A DNA stretch of 34,041 bases from JBPCMN01 sp013695115 (lineage in GTDB: Bacteria > Actinomycetota > Acidimicrobiia > IMCC26256 > JACDBD01): contig JBPCMN010000070.1 in the NCBI GenBank assembly GCA_051002235.1, positions 1-34,041 on the forward strand, given 5' to 3'. Made by a program: the position numbers and the translations under genes. Under the pieces are notes generated by a model that did not search any database, was not told the DNA's origin, and saw only the letters and a list, made by a program, of their open reading frames with translations. This document shows positions 1 through 6,352 of the stretch, in pieces; the first letter of the stretch is position 1, and each line of letters begins with the position of its first letter.

Positions 1-80
1 GGGCACGGGGGCGTCGTTGGCGTCGTGGGTTTGGTGGGTGTCGATGGTGGTGCGTTTGTTGGGGGGGGGGGGGGTGTGGG
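1..80. other. Low-quality contig tip with a 14-G homopolymer
   Basis: Positions 61-74 are an uninterrupted run of 14 G, and the bases on either side are unusually G/T-rich compared with the rest of the window. Coding sense that looks normal up to about base 80 (the start of an rluD-like gene on the minus strand) turns into proline and histidine runs here. The likely reading is sequencing or assembly error at a contig end, not biology. Confidence 0.6.
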
Positions 81-126
81 CGGCGCTCTCGCCGGCGGGC
101 GCCGCCGGCACTTCCAGCTCACTCAC
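1..126 (-). CDS. rluD: Probable 5' fragment of 23S rRNA pseudouridine synthase (RluD-like), broken by the contig end
   Basis: A GTG at 126 overlaps the lspA stop by 8 bases and opens a frame that runs off the window edge. The first 14 residues read MSELEVPAAPAGES. This resembles the start of actinobacterial RluD proteins, which begin near a V-P-x-x-L-A-G-E-R-x-D-R stretch. After that the frame falls into the homopolymer region and becomes meaningless. RluD converts uridines of the large ribosomal subunit RNA to pseudouridine. The call rests mostly on context, because lspA followed directly by rluD is a very common actinobacterial order. No catalytic region is present, so it remains tentative. 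Confidence 0.4.
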   Translation of the reverse strand, partial: MSELEVPAAPAGESAAHTPPPPNKRTTIDTHQTHDANDAPVP

Positions 127-628
127 CTTCGGGCTGGTACCTCCACCCCCAGATCACGAGCAGCACCGCGCCAATCGTGATGGAGGAGTCGGCCACGTTG
201 AAACTCGGGAACGACCCGACCCGGATGAAGTCGACGACCGCCCCCCGAAGGAAGCCGGGCGCCCGCGCCATGCGGTCGACGAGGTTGCCGACGGCGCCGG
301 CGAGCACCAGCGCGAGGGCGACCAGGATCACCCGGTCCTGCGTGCGCTGGAGCGTCCGCACCAGGACCACCGCGACGATGACGGCCAACACCGCCAGCAC
401 CGGGGTGAATTCCTGGAACAGGCTGAACGCGCCGCCGGTATTGCGGCTCACCCGGAACTCGATCGTGGTGCCCACGATCGACAGCGGTGCGTCCGAGAAC
501 GAGGCGACCACCCACGCCTTCGTCAGCTGGTCGAGGGCGACGATCCCGACGACGAGGGCGGCAACGAGCGCGGTGCGGCCGTGGTTCGCTCGCGTCTCCA
601 GGGGGGCGCTACCGGCGTCGCTCGGCAC
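119..628 (-). CDS. lspA: Lipoprotein signal peptidase (signal peptidase II)
   Basis: LspA is an inner-membrane aspartyl protease that cleaves the signal peptide of prolipoproteins after lipid modification of the +1 cysteine. The 169-residue product has the usual length and four hydrophobic segments (about 19-39, 72-91, 98-114 and 148-162). Family motifs are in order: DQLTK at 33-37, a N-T-G-G-A-F-S block at 63-69, GNLVDR at 114-119 with catalytic Asp118, VVDF at 131-134, and FNVAD at 143-147 with the second catalytic Asp147. The start is GTG at 628, inside the 3' end of the dksA-like gene (20-base overlap), so the two are co-transcribed and probably translationally coupled. An rluD-like start overlaps its stop. 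Confidence 0.95.
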   Translation of the reverse strand: MPSDAGSAPLETRANHGRTALVAALVVGIVALDQLTKAWVVASFSDAPLSIVGTTIEFRVSRNTGGAFSLFQEFTPVLAVLAVIVAVVLVRTLQRTQDRVILVALALVLAGAVGNLVDRMARAPGFLRGAVVDFIRVGSFPSFNVADSSITIGAVLLVIWGWRYQPEGE

Positions 629-1358
629 GTGCCTTGCAGTCGACGCACTCCTCGGCGTACGGGATCGCCTGGAGGCGATCCAGGGCGATGCGGCGCCCGG
701 CGGGCACGCAGAGGCCGTACGTTCCGGCGTCCATGCGAGTGAGCGCCTGGTCGATCGCGTCCACGATCTGGCGAGCCGACGCCGAGAGCAGCAGGTCGCG
801 CTCGCGCTCGACGTTCACCGTGTCACCCTCGCCCGACTCCTCGTCGAACTGCGTGTCGCCCGGGTCACGCTCCATAGCCAGCGCCTCGGCCTCGGCCTGG
901 AGCTCCTCCGCCTGGCGGACGTGACGTTCCTGCTCCTCGAGCAGCTTGCGTCGCAGCCGCTCCACCGTCTTCTCCGAGAGGTTCGGGGTCGTCGGCATCA
1001 CCTCGAAGCCCGACAGCGGGCAGATGACCGACCCCGGTTTCCGGGGCGGCAGCTTGCGGTCGAGCAGCGACGGCTTTTTCGGCGGCGCGTTCTTCTCCGC
1101 CTTCGCCGCCGGCGGCTTCGTGGCGACCGCCTTCGCCTTTGCCGGCGCCTTCTTCGCGACCGCCTTCTTCTTCGCCGGGATCTTCTTCTTGGCGGGCGCC
1201 TTCTTCTTGGCCAGCGCCTTCTTCTTCGCCGGAGCGCGCTTGGGCGGAGCCTTGCGCCGCGGCTGTTGCTTCGGCTCGGCGGCCTTCTTCGCCCGGGCCG
1301 GCTTGGCCTTCTTGCGCCCCGGGGCCGCCTTCTTCGCCGACTTCTTCGGCGTCGCCAT
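609..1358 (-). CDS. DksA/TraR-type zinc-finger protein with a long Lys/Ala-rich N-terminal tail
   Basis: The product is 249 residues from ATG 1358, which has a good ribosome binding site (GGGAAAGG about 7 bases upstream). Residues 1-97 are a histone-H1-like tail of repeated A-K-K-K and P-A-K-K-K units. Residues about 125-249 are the DksA/TraR domain: coiled-coil helices, then the finger G-T-Y-G-L-C at 212-217 and CVDC at 238-241. Members of this family bind in the RNA polymerase secondary channel and alter promoter choice. The finger has only three of the four usual cysteines, since the position expected to be Cys220 is Ala. Cys113 lies outside the domain. An in-frame ATG at 1388 would add ten residues (MSDGPQGKVP). 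A strong promoter lies about 70 bases upstream, and the gene overlaps lspA by 20 bases. Confidence 0.85.
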   Translation of the reverse strand: MATPKKSAKKAAPGRKKAKPARAKKAAEPKQQPRRKAPPKRAPAKKKALAKKKAPAKKKIPAKKKAVAKKAPAKAKAVATKPPAAKAEKNAPPKKPSLLDRKLPPRKPGSVICPLSGFEVMPTTPNLSEKTVERLRRKLLEEQERHVRQAEELQAEAEALAMERDPGDTQFDEESGEGDTVNVERERDLLLSASARQIVDAIDQALTRMDAGTYGLCVPAGRRIALDRLQAIPYAEECVDCKARAERRR

Positions 1359-1390
1359 GGGCACCTTTCCCTGGGGGCCGTCGGACATGG

Positions 1391-1415
1391 GCGGGCGAGC
1401 AAGGCCCGCCGGGCC
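1391..1415 (-). promoter_or_regulatory. Two mutually exclusive hairpins in the dksA-like leader
   Basis: Between the predicted transcription start (about 1422) and the ATG at 1358, two inverted repeats share one arm. GCGGGC (1391-1396) pairs with GCCCGC (1404-1409), and GGCCC (1403-1407) pairs with GGGCC (1411-1415). Only one can form at a time. This could be a simple leader switch or chance in GC-rich DNA. Confidence 0.3.
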
Positions 1416-1428
1416 GCGAGGGCGCCGG

Positions 1429-1457
1429 AGTGTAGGCCGCCCCGTGCGTCTGTTCAA
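1429..1457 (-). promoter_or_regulatory. SigA-type promoter for the dksA-like gene, lspA and rluD
   Basis: On the minus strand there is a -35 element TTGAAC (1452-1457), exactly 17 bases of spacer, and a -10 element TACACT (1429-1434). The predicted start is near 1422, which gives a leader of about 64 bases to ATG 1358. It lies in the gap after DUF167, so the dksA-lspA-rluD unit can be transcribed independently of DUF167. Confidence 0.7.
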
Positions 1458-1479
1458 CGCCACGGTTCGGCCCCATCGC

Positions 1480-1523
1480 GCTCAGGTCGCCGTCCCGCTC
1501 AGGTCGCCGTCCCGCTCAGGTCG
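1480..1523. repeat. 17-base tandem repeat, about 2.6 copies, over the DUF167 stop codon
   Basis: The 17-base unit GCTCAGGTCGCCGTCCC occurs at 1480-1496 and 1497-1513 and again in part from 1514 to 1523. The last partial copy contains the DUF167 stop (1516-1518), so the duplicated unit carries the stop-codon region into the downstream spacer. Confidence 0.85.
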
Positions 1524-1866
1524 GAGGTCGGCGGGGCTCGCCGATGCGCGTGGCCGCCTCGTCGAGGGCGTTGCGCAACTGCACCTCGAGCTCCTCGGCG
1601 GTGATGCCCTGGATGCGGAACCGCTTGATCCGCGACTTGCCGCCGCTCACGAGCTCGACGTCCTTCGCCGGGACCTCGAGCGCCTCGGCGAGCAATGCGA
1701 CCGCGGCGTCATTGGCCCGCCCTTCGACCGGCGGTGCCGCGACGCGGATCTTGAGCGAGTCGCCGTGTCGTCCGATCACCGCGGCGCGACCGGCGCCCGG
1801 TTGCACGTGCACGTGCACCACGACCGCGCCGTCCTCGACGTTATAGAGGTCCGAGAGTTCAGGCAT
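1516..1866 (-). CDS. DUF167/YggU family protein
   Basis: A protein of 116 residues from ATG 1866. An upstream in-frame ATG at 1878 would add MYRR. It matches the small DUF167 (YggU) alpha/beta fold: V-H-V-Q-P-G-A-G-R near the N-terminus, L-K-I-R-V-A-A-P-P-V-E-G-R-A-N-D in the middle, and V-S-G-G-K-S-R-I-K-R before the last helix. The family is widespread but its biochemical role is not known, and actinobacterial members often sit near yggT or ileS, as here. The start is only 20 bases from the divergent ileS start. A -10 element at 1876-1881 would begin the transcript almost at the ATG, which favours 1866 over 1878. Confidence 0.85.
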   Translation of the reverse strand: MPELSDLYNVEDGAVVVHVHVQPGAGRAAVIGRHGDSLKIRVAAPPVEGRANDAAVALLAEALEVPAKDVELVSGGKSRIKRFRIQGITAEELEVQLRNALDEAATRIGEPRRPPT

Positions 1867-1873
1867 TCGCCGG

Positions 1874-1881
1874 TACATTAC
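1874..1881. promoter_or_regulatory. Overlapping bidirectional -10 elements between ileS and DUF167
   Basis: The eight bases TACATTAC read TACATT on the plus strand (1874-1879) and TAATGT on the minus strand (1881-1876). Transcription starts 6-8 bases downstream would fall at about 1886-1887 on the plus strand, on the ileS GTG/ATG, and at about 1869 on the minus strand, 3 bases before the DUF167 ATG. A CCGACT at 1900-1905 could be the minus-strand -35, with 18-base spacing. No convincing plus-strand -35 is visible. Both transcripts would be leaderless or nearly so. Confidence 0.5.
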
Positions 1882-1886
1882 GTCGT

Positions 1887-4800
1887 GTGATGCCGTTCGA
1901 GTCGGTGCCCTCCCGCTTCGAGCCGGTCGCGCTCGAGGAGCGGGTGGCGCGGCGTTGGCGCGACGGCCAGGTCTTCGCCGAAAGCCTCCGTCGGCGCGAG
2001 GGCGCGCCCGAGTGGGTGTTCTACGAGGGCCCGCCGACCGCCAACGGACGACCGGGCATCCACCACGTGCTCGGCCGGGTGTTCAAGGACCTCTATCCCC
2101 GCTTCCACACGATGCGCGGCCGTTACGTCGCGCGCAAGGGCGGCTGGGACTGCCACGGCCTCCCGGTGGAAGTCGAGGTCGAGAAGGAGCTCGGCTTCTC
2201 GGGCAAGCCCCAGATCCTGGAGTACGGCATCGAGGCGTTCAACCAGCGCTGCCGGGAGTCGGTGTACCGCTACGTCGAGGACTGGTCGGCGCTCACCGCT
2301 CGCATCGGCATGTGGATCGACACCGCCGACGCGTACTGGACGCTCACCAACGAGTACATCGAGAGCGTGTGGTGGGTGGTCCGCCAGATGTGGGACCGCG
2401 ACCTCATCTACGAGGGGTTCAAGGTCGTCCCCTACTGCGGCCGCTGCGGAACCGCGCTCTCCAGCCACGAGCTGGGCCAGCCCGGCGCATACCGGGACCT
2501 CACCGAACCGTCCGTCTACGTGCGGTTCCCGGTCTCCGACCGCGACTTCGACTTGCTGGTCTGGACGACGACGCCGTGGACGCTGGTCTCGAACGTCGCG
2601 GCCGCGGTGGGGCCGGGCCTCGAGTACGTGCGAGTGCGGGGGCGGGACGGGCGGCGCGACGTCGTCATGGCGGCGGGCCGGGTCGCCGCCGCCCTCGGCG
2701 ACGACGCCGAGGTGGTCGGACCGGTGCCGGTGGTCGATCTGGTCGGGCTCAGGTACGAGCGTCCCTTCGACTTCCTTCCCATCGACCCCGGCGCCAACCG
2801 GGTCGTCGCCGCCGACTTCGTCACCCTCGAGGAGGGCTCGGGCATCGTCCACCTCGCGCCCGCGTTCGGCGAGGTCGACCGCGAGGCCGCCGAGCGCGAG
2901 GGCCTGCCCGTGCTCAACCCGGTGGGGCCGGACGCCCGCTTCGACGCCAGCGTGCCTGCGCCCTACGCGGGCCGGTTCGTGAAGGACGCCGATCCCGACC
3001 TCGTCGACGCACTGGCGGCGGAGGGCAAGCTCGAGGCGGTCGTCGACTACACCCACTCCTACCCGCACTGCTGGCGCTGCGGGACGCCGTTGATCTACTG
3101 GGCCAAGCCCACCTGGTTCGCGAGCACCTCGGCCCACCTTGACGCGCTTCTGCGCGAGAACGAGACCATCGGGTGGCACCCCGAGCACATCAAGCACGGG
3201 CGGTTCGGCGACTGGCTCGAGAACAACGTCGACTGGGCGCTGTCGCGCGACCGGTTCTGGGGCACTCCGATCCCGGTGTGGCGCTGCCGCGACTGCGCCG
3301 CCGACACCTGCATCGGATCGGTCACCGAGCTGAGCGAGCGCGCCGGCGCCGACCTCTCCGACCTCGACCTCCACCGGCCCTACGTCGACGACGTGCCGAT
3401 CGCGTGTGAGGCGTGTGGTGGGCGGGCGTTCCGGGTCGAGCCCGTCCTCGACGCCTGGTTCGACTCGGGCTCCATGCCCTCGGCCCAGTTCCACTATCCG
3501 TTCGAGCACGAGGACCTGTTCGAGCGGCGCTTCCCCGCCGACTTCATCTGCGAGGCGATCGACCAGACCCGCGGCTGGTTCTACTCGCTGCTCGCGGTCA
3601 ACACGCTCGTGTTCGACCGGTCCCCGTACCGCAACGTCGTGTGCCACGGCCTCATCGTGGCCGGCGACGGCCAGAAGATGTCCAAGTCGAAGGGAAACGT
3701 GATCGACCCCTGGACCGTCCTCGACACGCGCGGCGCCGACGCGCTGCGCTGGAACCTCTTGTCGGCCGGATCACCCTGGACCACGCGGCGCGTGTCCGAG
3801 GCGAGCATCGACGAGTCGACCCGGCGCTTCCTGGTCACGTTGTGGAACACGTACTCGTTCTTCGTCACGTACGCCAACATCGACGGCTGGACACCGGAGA
3901 CCGCCGCGAGCACCGATCGGGCATCACATGTTCTCGACCGGTGGGCGCGCTCGCGGCTGCACACGACCGTCGGCGACGTCACCGCCGCGCTCGACGGGTT
4001 CGACGCGCTCCGCGCCGCCCAAGCGCTCGCCGCCCTCGTCGACGACCTGTCGAATTGGTACGTTCGGCGATCGCGTGCCCGTTTCTGGAAGGAGTCCGAT
4101 CGTGCCGCCCACGCCACGCTGCACGAGTGCCTCGTCACCATGGCCAAGCTCATGGCGCCGTTCTGCCCGTTCGTCGCCGACGAGCTCTACGACAACCTGT
4201 CGGACGACTCCGACTCGGTGCACCTGGCGGACTGGCCCGAGGCCGACCCGGCCGCGATCGACCCCGAGCTCGAGGCGGTGATGGCGCTCGCCCGCCAGAT
4301 CGTGTCGCTCGGCCGGGCGGCACGGACCGATTCGAAGCTCCGGGTGCGCCAGCCCCTGCGGCGGGCGCTGGTGCTCCTTCCGCGCGGTACCACGCTCCCC
4401 GACGAGGTCACCGCCGAGGTCGCCGACGAACTCAACGTCAAGGCGCTCGAGCCGATCACCGACCTCGAGGGTCTCATCACCTACGAGGTCGTCCCCAACT
4501 TCGCCAAGCTCGGGCCCCGCGCCGGCAAGCACATGCCGGGGCTCAAGCAGGCGCTGATGGCAGCCGACGGCGCCGAGGTGCGCCGAACGCTCGCCGAGGA
4601 CGGCTCCTACCGGGTGGAGGTCGACGGCGAGTCGTTCGAGGTCGGGCCGGACGACGTCGAGGTACGAGCGACCTCACACGAGGAGCTCGCGCTGGCGCAG
4701 GAAGGCCACGCCGCGGTGGCGCTCGACACCGTCCTCGACGACGACCTCCGGCTCGAGGGCATCGCCCGGGAGGTGGTGCGGGCGCTCAACGACCAGCGCA

Positions 4801-5015
4801 AAGCGGACGGGTTCGAGATCGCCGACCGGATCCGGGTGTGGCTCCGGAGCGAGGGCGCCGGCAGGGACGCGCTCGAGCGCCACGGAGACTGGATCAAGGA
4901 CGACGTGCTGGCCGTCGACTATGACGTCGCCGAGCCCGACGGCAGCGAGGGATCGCAGGGGTTCTCCAAGCTCGAGGTTGCCGGCGGCGTCTGGGCGCGC
5001 CTGGAGAAGGCCTGA
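1887..5015 (+). CDS. ileS: Isoleucyl-tRNA synthetase, type 2 (eukaryote-like), with altered HIGH motif
   Basis: This enzyme charges tRNA-Ile with isoleucine in the cytoplasm. At 1042 residues it has the length of the long eukaryote-like IleRS2 class. The Rossmann signature after PPTANGRP reads GIHH at residues 57-60 instead of H-x-G-H. The CP1 editing domain follows, with TTTPWTL near residue 228 and GSGIVHLAPAFGE near 318-330. Several Cys-x2-Cys pairs are present (near 183, 395, 468 and 506). VLDAWFDSGS precedes KMSKS at about 597-601. The C-terminal half is the anticodon-binding region. The start is GTG 1887 or the adjacent ATG 1890, and no Shine-Dalgarno site precedes either, which fits a leaderless transcript. 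The gene faces DivIVA tail to tail. Confidence 0.97.
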   Translation: MMPFESVPSRFEPVALEERVARRWRDGQVFAESLRRREGAPEWVFYEGPPTANGRPGIHHVLGRVFKDLYPRFHTMRGRYVARKGGWDCHGLPVEVEVEKELGFSGKPQILEYGIEAFNQRCRESVYRYVEDWSALTARIGMWIDTADAYWTLTNEYIESVWWVVRQMWDRDLIYEGFKVVPYCGRCGTALSSHELGQPGAYRDLTEPSVYVRFPVSDRDFDLLVWTTTPWTLVSNVAAAVGPGLEYVRVRGRDGRRDVVMAAGRVAAALGDDAEVVGPVPVVDLVGLRYERPFDFLPIDPGANRVVAADFVTLEEGSGIVHLAPAFGEVDREAAEREGLPVLNPVGPDARFDASVPAPYAGRFVKDADPDLVDALAAEGKLEAVVDYTHSYPHCWRCGTPLIYWAKPTWFASTSAHLDALLRENETIGWHPEHIKHGRFGDWLENNVDWALSRDRFWGTPIPVWRCRDCAADTCIGSVTELSERAGADLSDLDLHRPYVDDVPIACEACGGRAFRVEPVLDAWFDSGSMPSAQFHYPFEHEDLFERRFPADFICEAIDQTRGWFYSLLAVNTLVFDRSPYRNVVCHGLIVAGDGQKMSKSKGNVIDPWTVLDTRGADALRWNLLSAGSPWTTRRVSEASIDESTRRFLVTLWNTYSFFVTYANIDGWTPETAASTDRASHVLDRWARSRLHTTVGDVTAALDGFDALRAAQALAALVDDLSNWYVRRSRARFWKESDRAAHATLHECLVTMAKLMAPFCPFVADELYDNLSDDSDSVHLADWPEADPAAIDPELEAVMALARQIVSLGRAARTDSKLRVRQPLRRALVLLPRGTTLPDEVTAEVADELNVKALEPITDLEGLITYEVVPNFAKLGPRAGKHMPGLKQALMAADGAEVRRTLAEDGSYRVEVDGESFEVGPDDVEVRATSHEELALAQEGHAAVALDTVLDDDLRLEGIAREVVRALNDQRKADGFEIADRIRVWLRSEGAGRDALERHGDWIKDDVLAVDYDVAEPDGSEGSQGFSKLEVAGGVWARLEKA

Positions 5016-5034
5016 GCTTAGGAGCGGGCGGGTT

Positions 5035-5048
5035 CCCCGGCGCCGGGG
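5035..5048. terminator. Possible bidirectional terminator between ileS and divIVA
   Basis: CCCCGGCGCCGGGG is a perfect 14-base palindrome in the 83-base gap between two convergent stop codons. It could form a short, very GC-rich hairpin in either transcript. No T-tract follows, so intrinsic termination is not certain. The rest of the gap holds a GCGAGCG direct repeat (about 5070-5087). Confidence 0.4.
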
Positions 5049-5098
5049 CAGTCGGCCGCGTGCGGGAGCTGCGAGCGAAGCGAGCGCGACCAGAAGAA

Positions 5099-6058
5099 TT
5101 AGCGGCGGCGGCGGAAGCGACGTTTGCCGGTGTCCTCGTCTTCCTGGTCGAAGAAGTTCTCGGAGGTGGCGTCCTCCTGCAGGCTGAGGGGCGCGTCGTC
5201 GTCGCGCACCGCCTCGCGCAGTGACGCGAAGAACGCGTCGTCGTCGAGCACTTCGGCCTCGATCGGCTCGTCGGTGACGAACGCACCCATGCCGTTCTCG
5301 CGTGGTTCGTCGGCAGCAGCCTCGGCGGGCATCGCAGCCGAGCCGCTCCGCTCGGCCACGTCGCCGGACGGCGCGGCGTCACCCGGGAAGGGGACCTCGG
5401 GGATGACGGACGGGGCGGGCGGCTCCGACCGCGATGGAGCGGGCGGCTCCGACCGCGATGGAGCGGGCGGTGGCGCGGGGGCGGCGACCTGCTCGGGCGC
5501 GGCCGGCGGCATTTCGACCTCGTGCAGCGTCGGGCGAGGGGCGCTCTCGCTCGAGGAGTGCCCGAGCGAGTCGAGCTCGGTCTGGAGCGACGCGCGCACG
5601 CGCTCGCGGTACTCGGACTCGAACTTCTCGAGGGCGTCGACGTCGGTGTTGAGCTTGTCCCGGCGGGCGCCGAGGTCGCGCACGTCCGTCTCCATCCGGC
5701 GACGCTCGTCCTCGGCGATGCGGCGGGCGGTGGCCTCGGCCTCGGTCACCATGGTGCGGGACTTCGTCTCGGCGTCCTCGAGCAGCTTCCGGGCCCGCTT
5801 CTGGGCGTCGGCCACGGCCTCGTCGGCGGTGCGCTGCGCCAGGATCAGCGTGCGCTGGAGCGTCTCCTCGGTCTCGCGGTTCCGCGATCCGCTGGTCTCG
5901 GCCTCCGAGATCCGCTCGGTGATCTGGCGCACCCGCTCCGCGAGACTCTCGATCGTCGTCGCCGCTCGCTCGAGCAGCTCGTCGACATCGTCACGGTGGT
6001 AGCCGCGGAAGCCTTCGCGAATGTCCGTATCACGTAGTTCTTGAGGGGAAACATCCAT
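5099..6058 (-). CDS. divIVA: DivIVA/Wag31-type cell-division and polar growth protein
   Basis: DivIVA proteins bind negatively curved membrane at septa and poles and recruit cell wall or division factors. The 319-residue product has the short N-terminal membrane-binding domain (about 1-60, with F-R-G-Y-H-R-D-D-V-D-E-L-L), a long coiled coil (about 30-175, rich in E/R/A heptads), and a Pro/Ala/Glu-rich disordered tail that ends in a basic patch (GKRRFRRRR). A 24-base tandem repeat in the tail region encodes two copies of PAPSRSEP. The gene is the last of the division cluster and is separated from yggT by 43 bases. The start ATG at 6058 is well placed for the family's N-terminus. Confidence 0.92.
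   Translation of the reverse strand: MDVSPQELRDTDIREGFRGYHRDDVDELLERAATTIESLAERVRQITERISEAETSGSRNRETEETLQRTLILAQRTADEAVADAQKRARKLLEDAETKSRTMVTEAEATARRIAEDERRRMETDVRDLGARRDKLNTDVDALEKFESEYRERVRASLQTELDSLGHSSSESAPRPTLHEVEMPPAAPEQVAAPAPPPAPSRSEPPAPSRSEPPAPSVIPEVPFPGDAAPSGDVAERSGSAAMPAEAAADEPRENGMGAFVTDEPIEAEVLDDDAFFASLREAVRDDDAPLSLQEDATSENFFDQEDEDTGKRRFRRRR
5415..5470. repeat. 24-base perfect tandem repeat in divIVA
   Basis: Positions 5415-5438 and 5439-5462 are identical 24-base units, followed by a partial third copy of 8 bases. The unit is in frame (8 codons) and encodes PAPSRSEP in the disordered linker of DivIVA, so copy number can change without breaking the gene. Confidence 0.9.
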
Positions 6059-6101
6059 GGCCGACCATGGTAGCGGGATGCCTCCGCCGACTCAGATCCG
6101 C

Positions 6102-6347
6102 CTAGGCGCACACGATCCCGCGCAGGATCACCAGGAAGAAGAAGACCACGATGAACGACAAGTCGAACATGCCCGCAGGCGGGATGATCCGACGGACGGG
6201 CCGGAGCACCGGCTCGGTCAGCTCGTAGAGCACCCCGTTGATCGACGCGAGGGCGGTGCCGGGTCGCACCGGGAACCACGAGAACACCGCGCGCCCTGCC
6301 ATCACGACCATGTAGACGGTGACGAACGCGCAGATGAGGCTGCCCAC
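6102..6347 (-). CDS. YggT family integral membrane protein
   Basis: An 81-residue protein with two transmembrane segments (about 3-23 and 61-79). The YggT signature lies between them: F-S-W-F-P at 23-27, then T-E-P-V-L-R-P-V-R-R-I-I-P-P at 44-57 and D-L-S-F-I. YggT proteins occur beside sepF and divIVA in many Gram-positive bacteria and have been linked to osmotic tolerance and division, but no mechanism is settled. The start is GTG 6347, five bases after the sepF stop, so the two genes are almost certainly co-transcribed. Confidence 0.88.
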   Translation of the reverse strand: MGSLICAFVTVYMVVMAGRAVFSWFPVRPGTALASINGVLYELTEPVLRPVRRIIPPAGMFDLSFIVVFFFLVILRGIVCA

Positions 6348-6352
6348 GGGGC

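Noticed and set aside
61..74. Telomere-like or G-quadruplex element
   Set aside because: A single homopolymer at a contig end that disrupts rluD is better explained by sequencing or assembly error.
865..1476. Other open frames over the Lys-rich dksA segment, including poly-Arg frames
   Set aside because: Repeated AAG codons of the tail create long open but meaningless frames on both strands.
1878..3647. 589-codon open frame antisense to ileS
   Set aside because: A shadow frame common in high-GC DNA, with no domain, composed of R/V/D/G-rich text. ileS itself is unambiguous.
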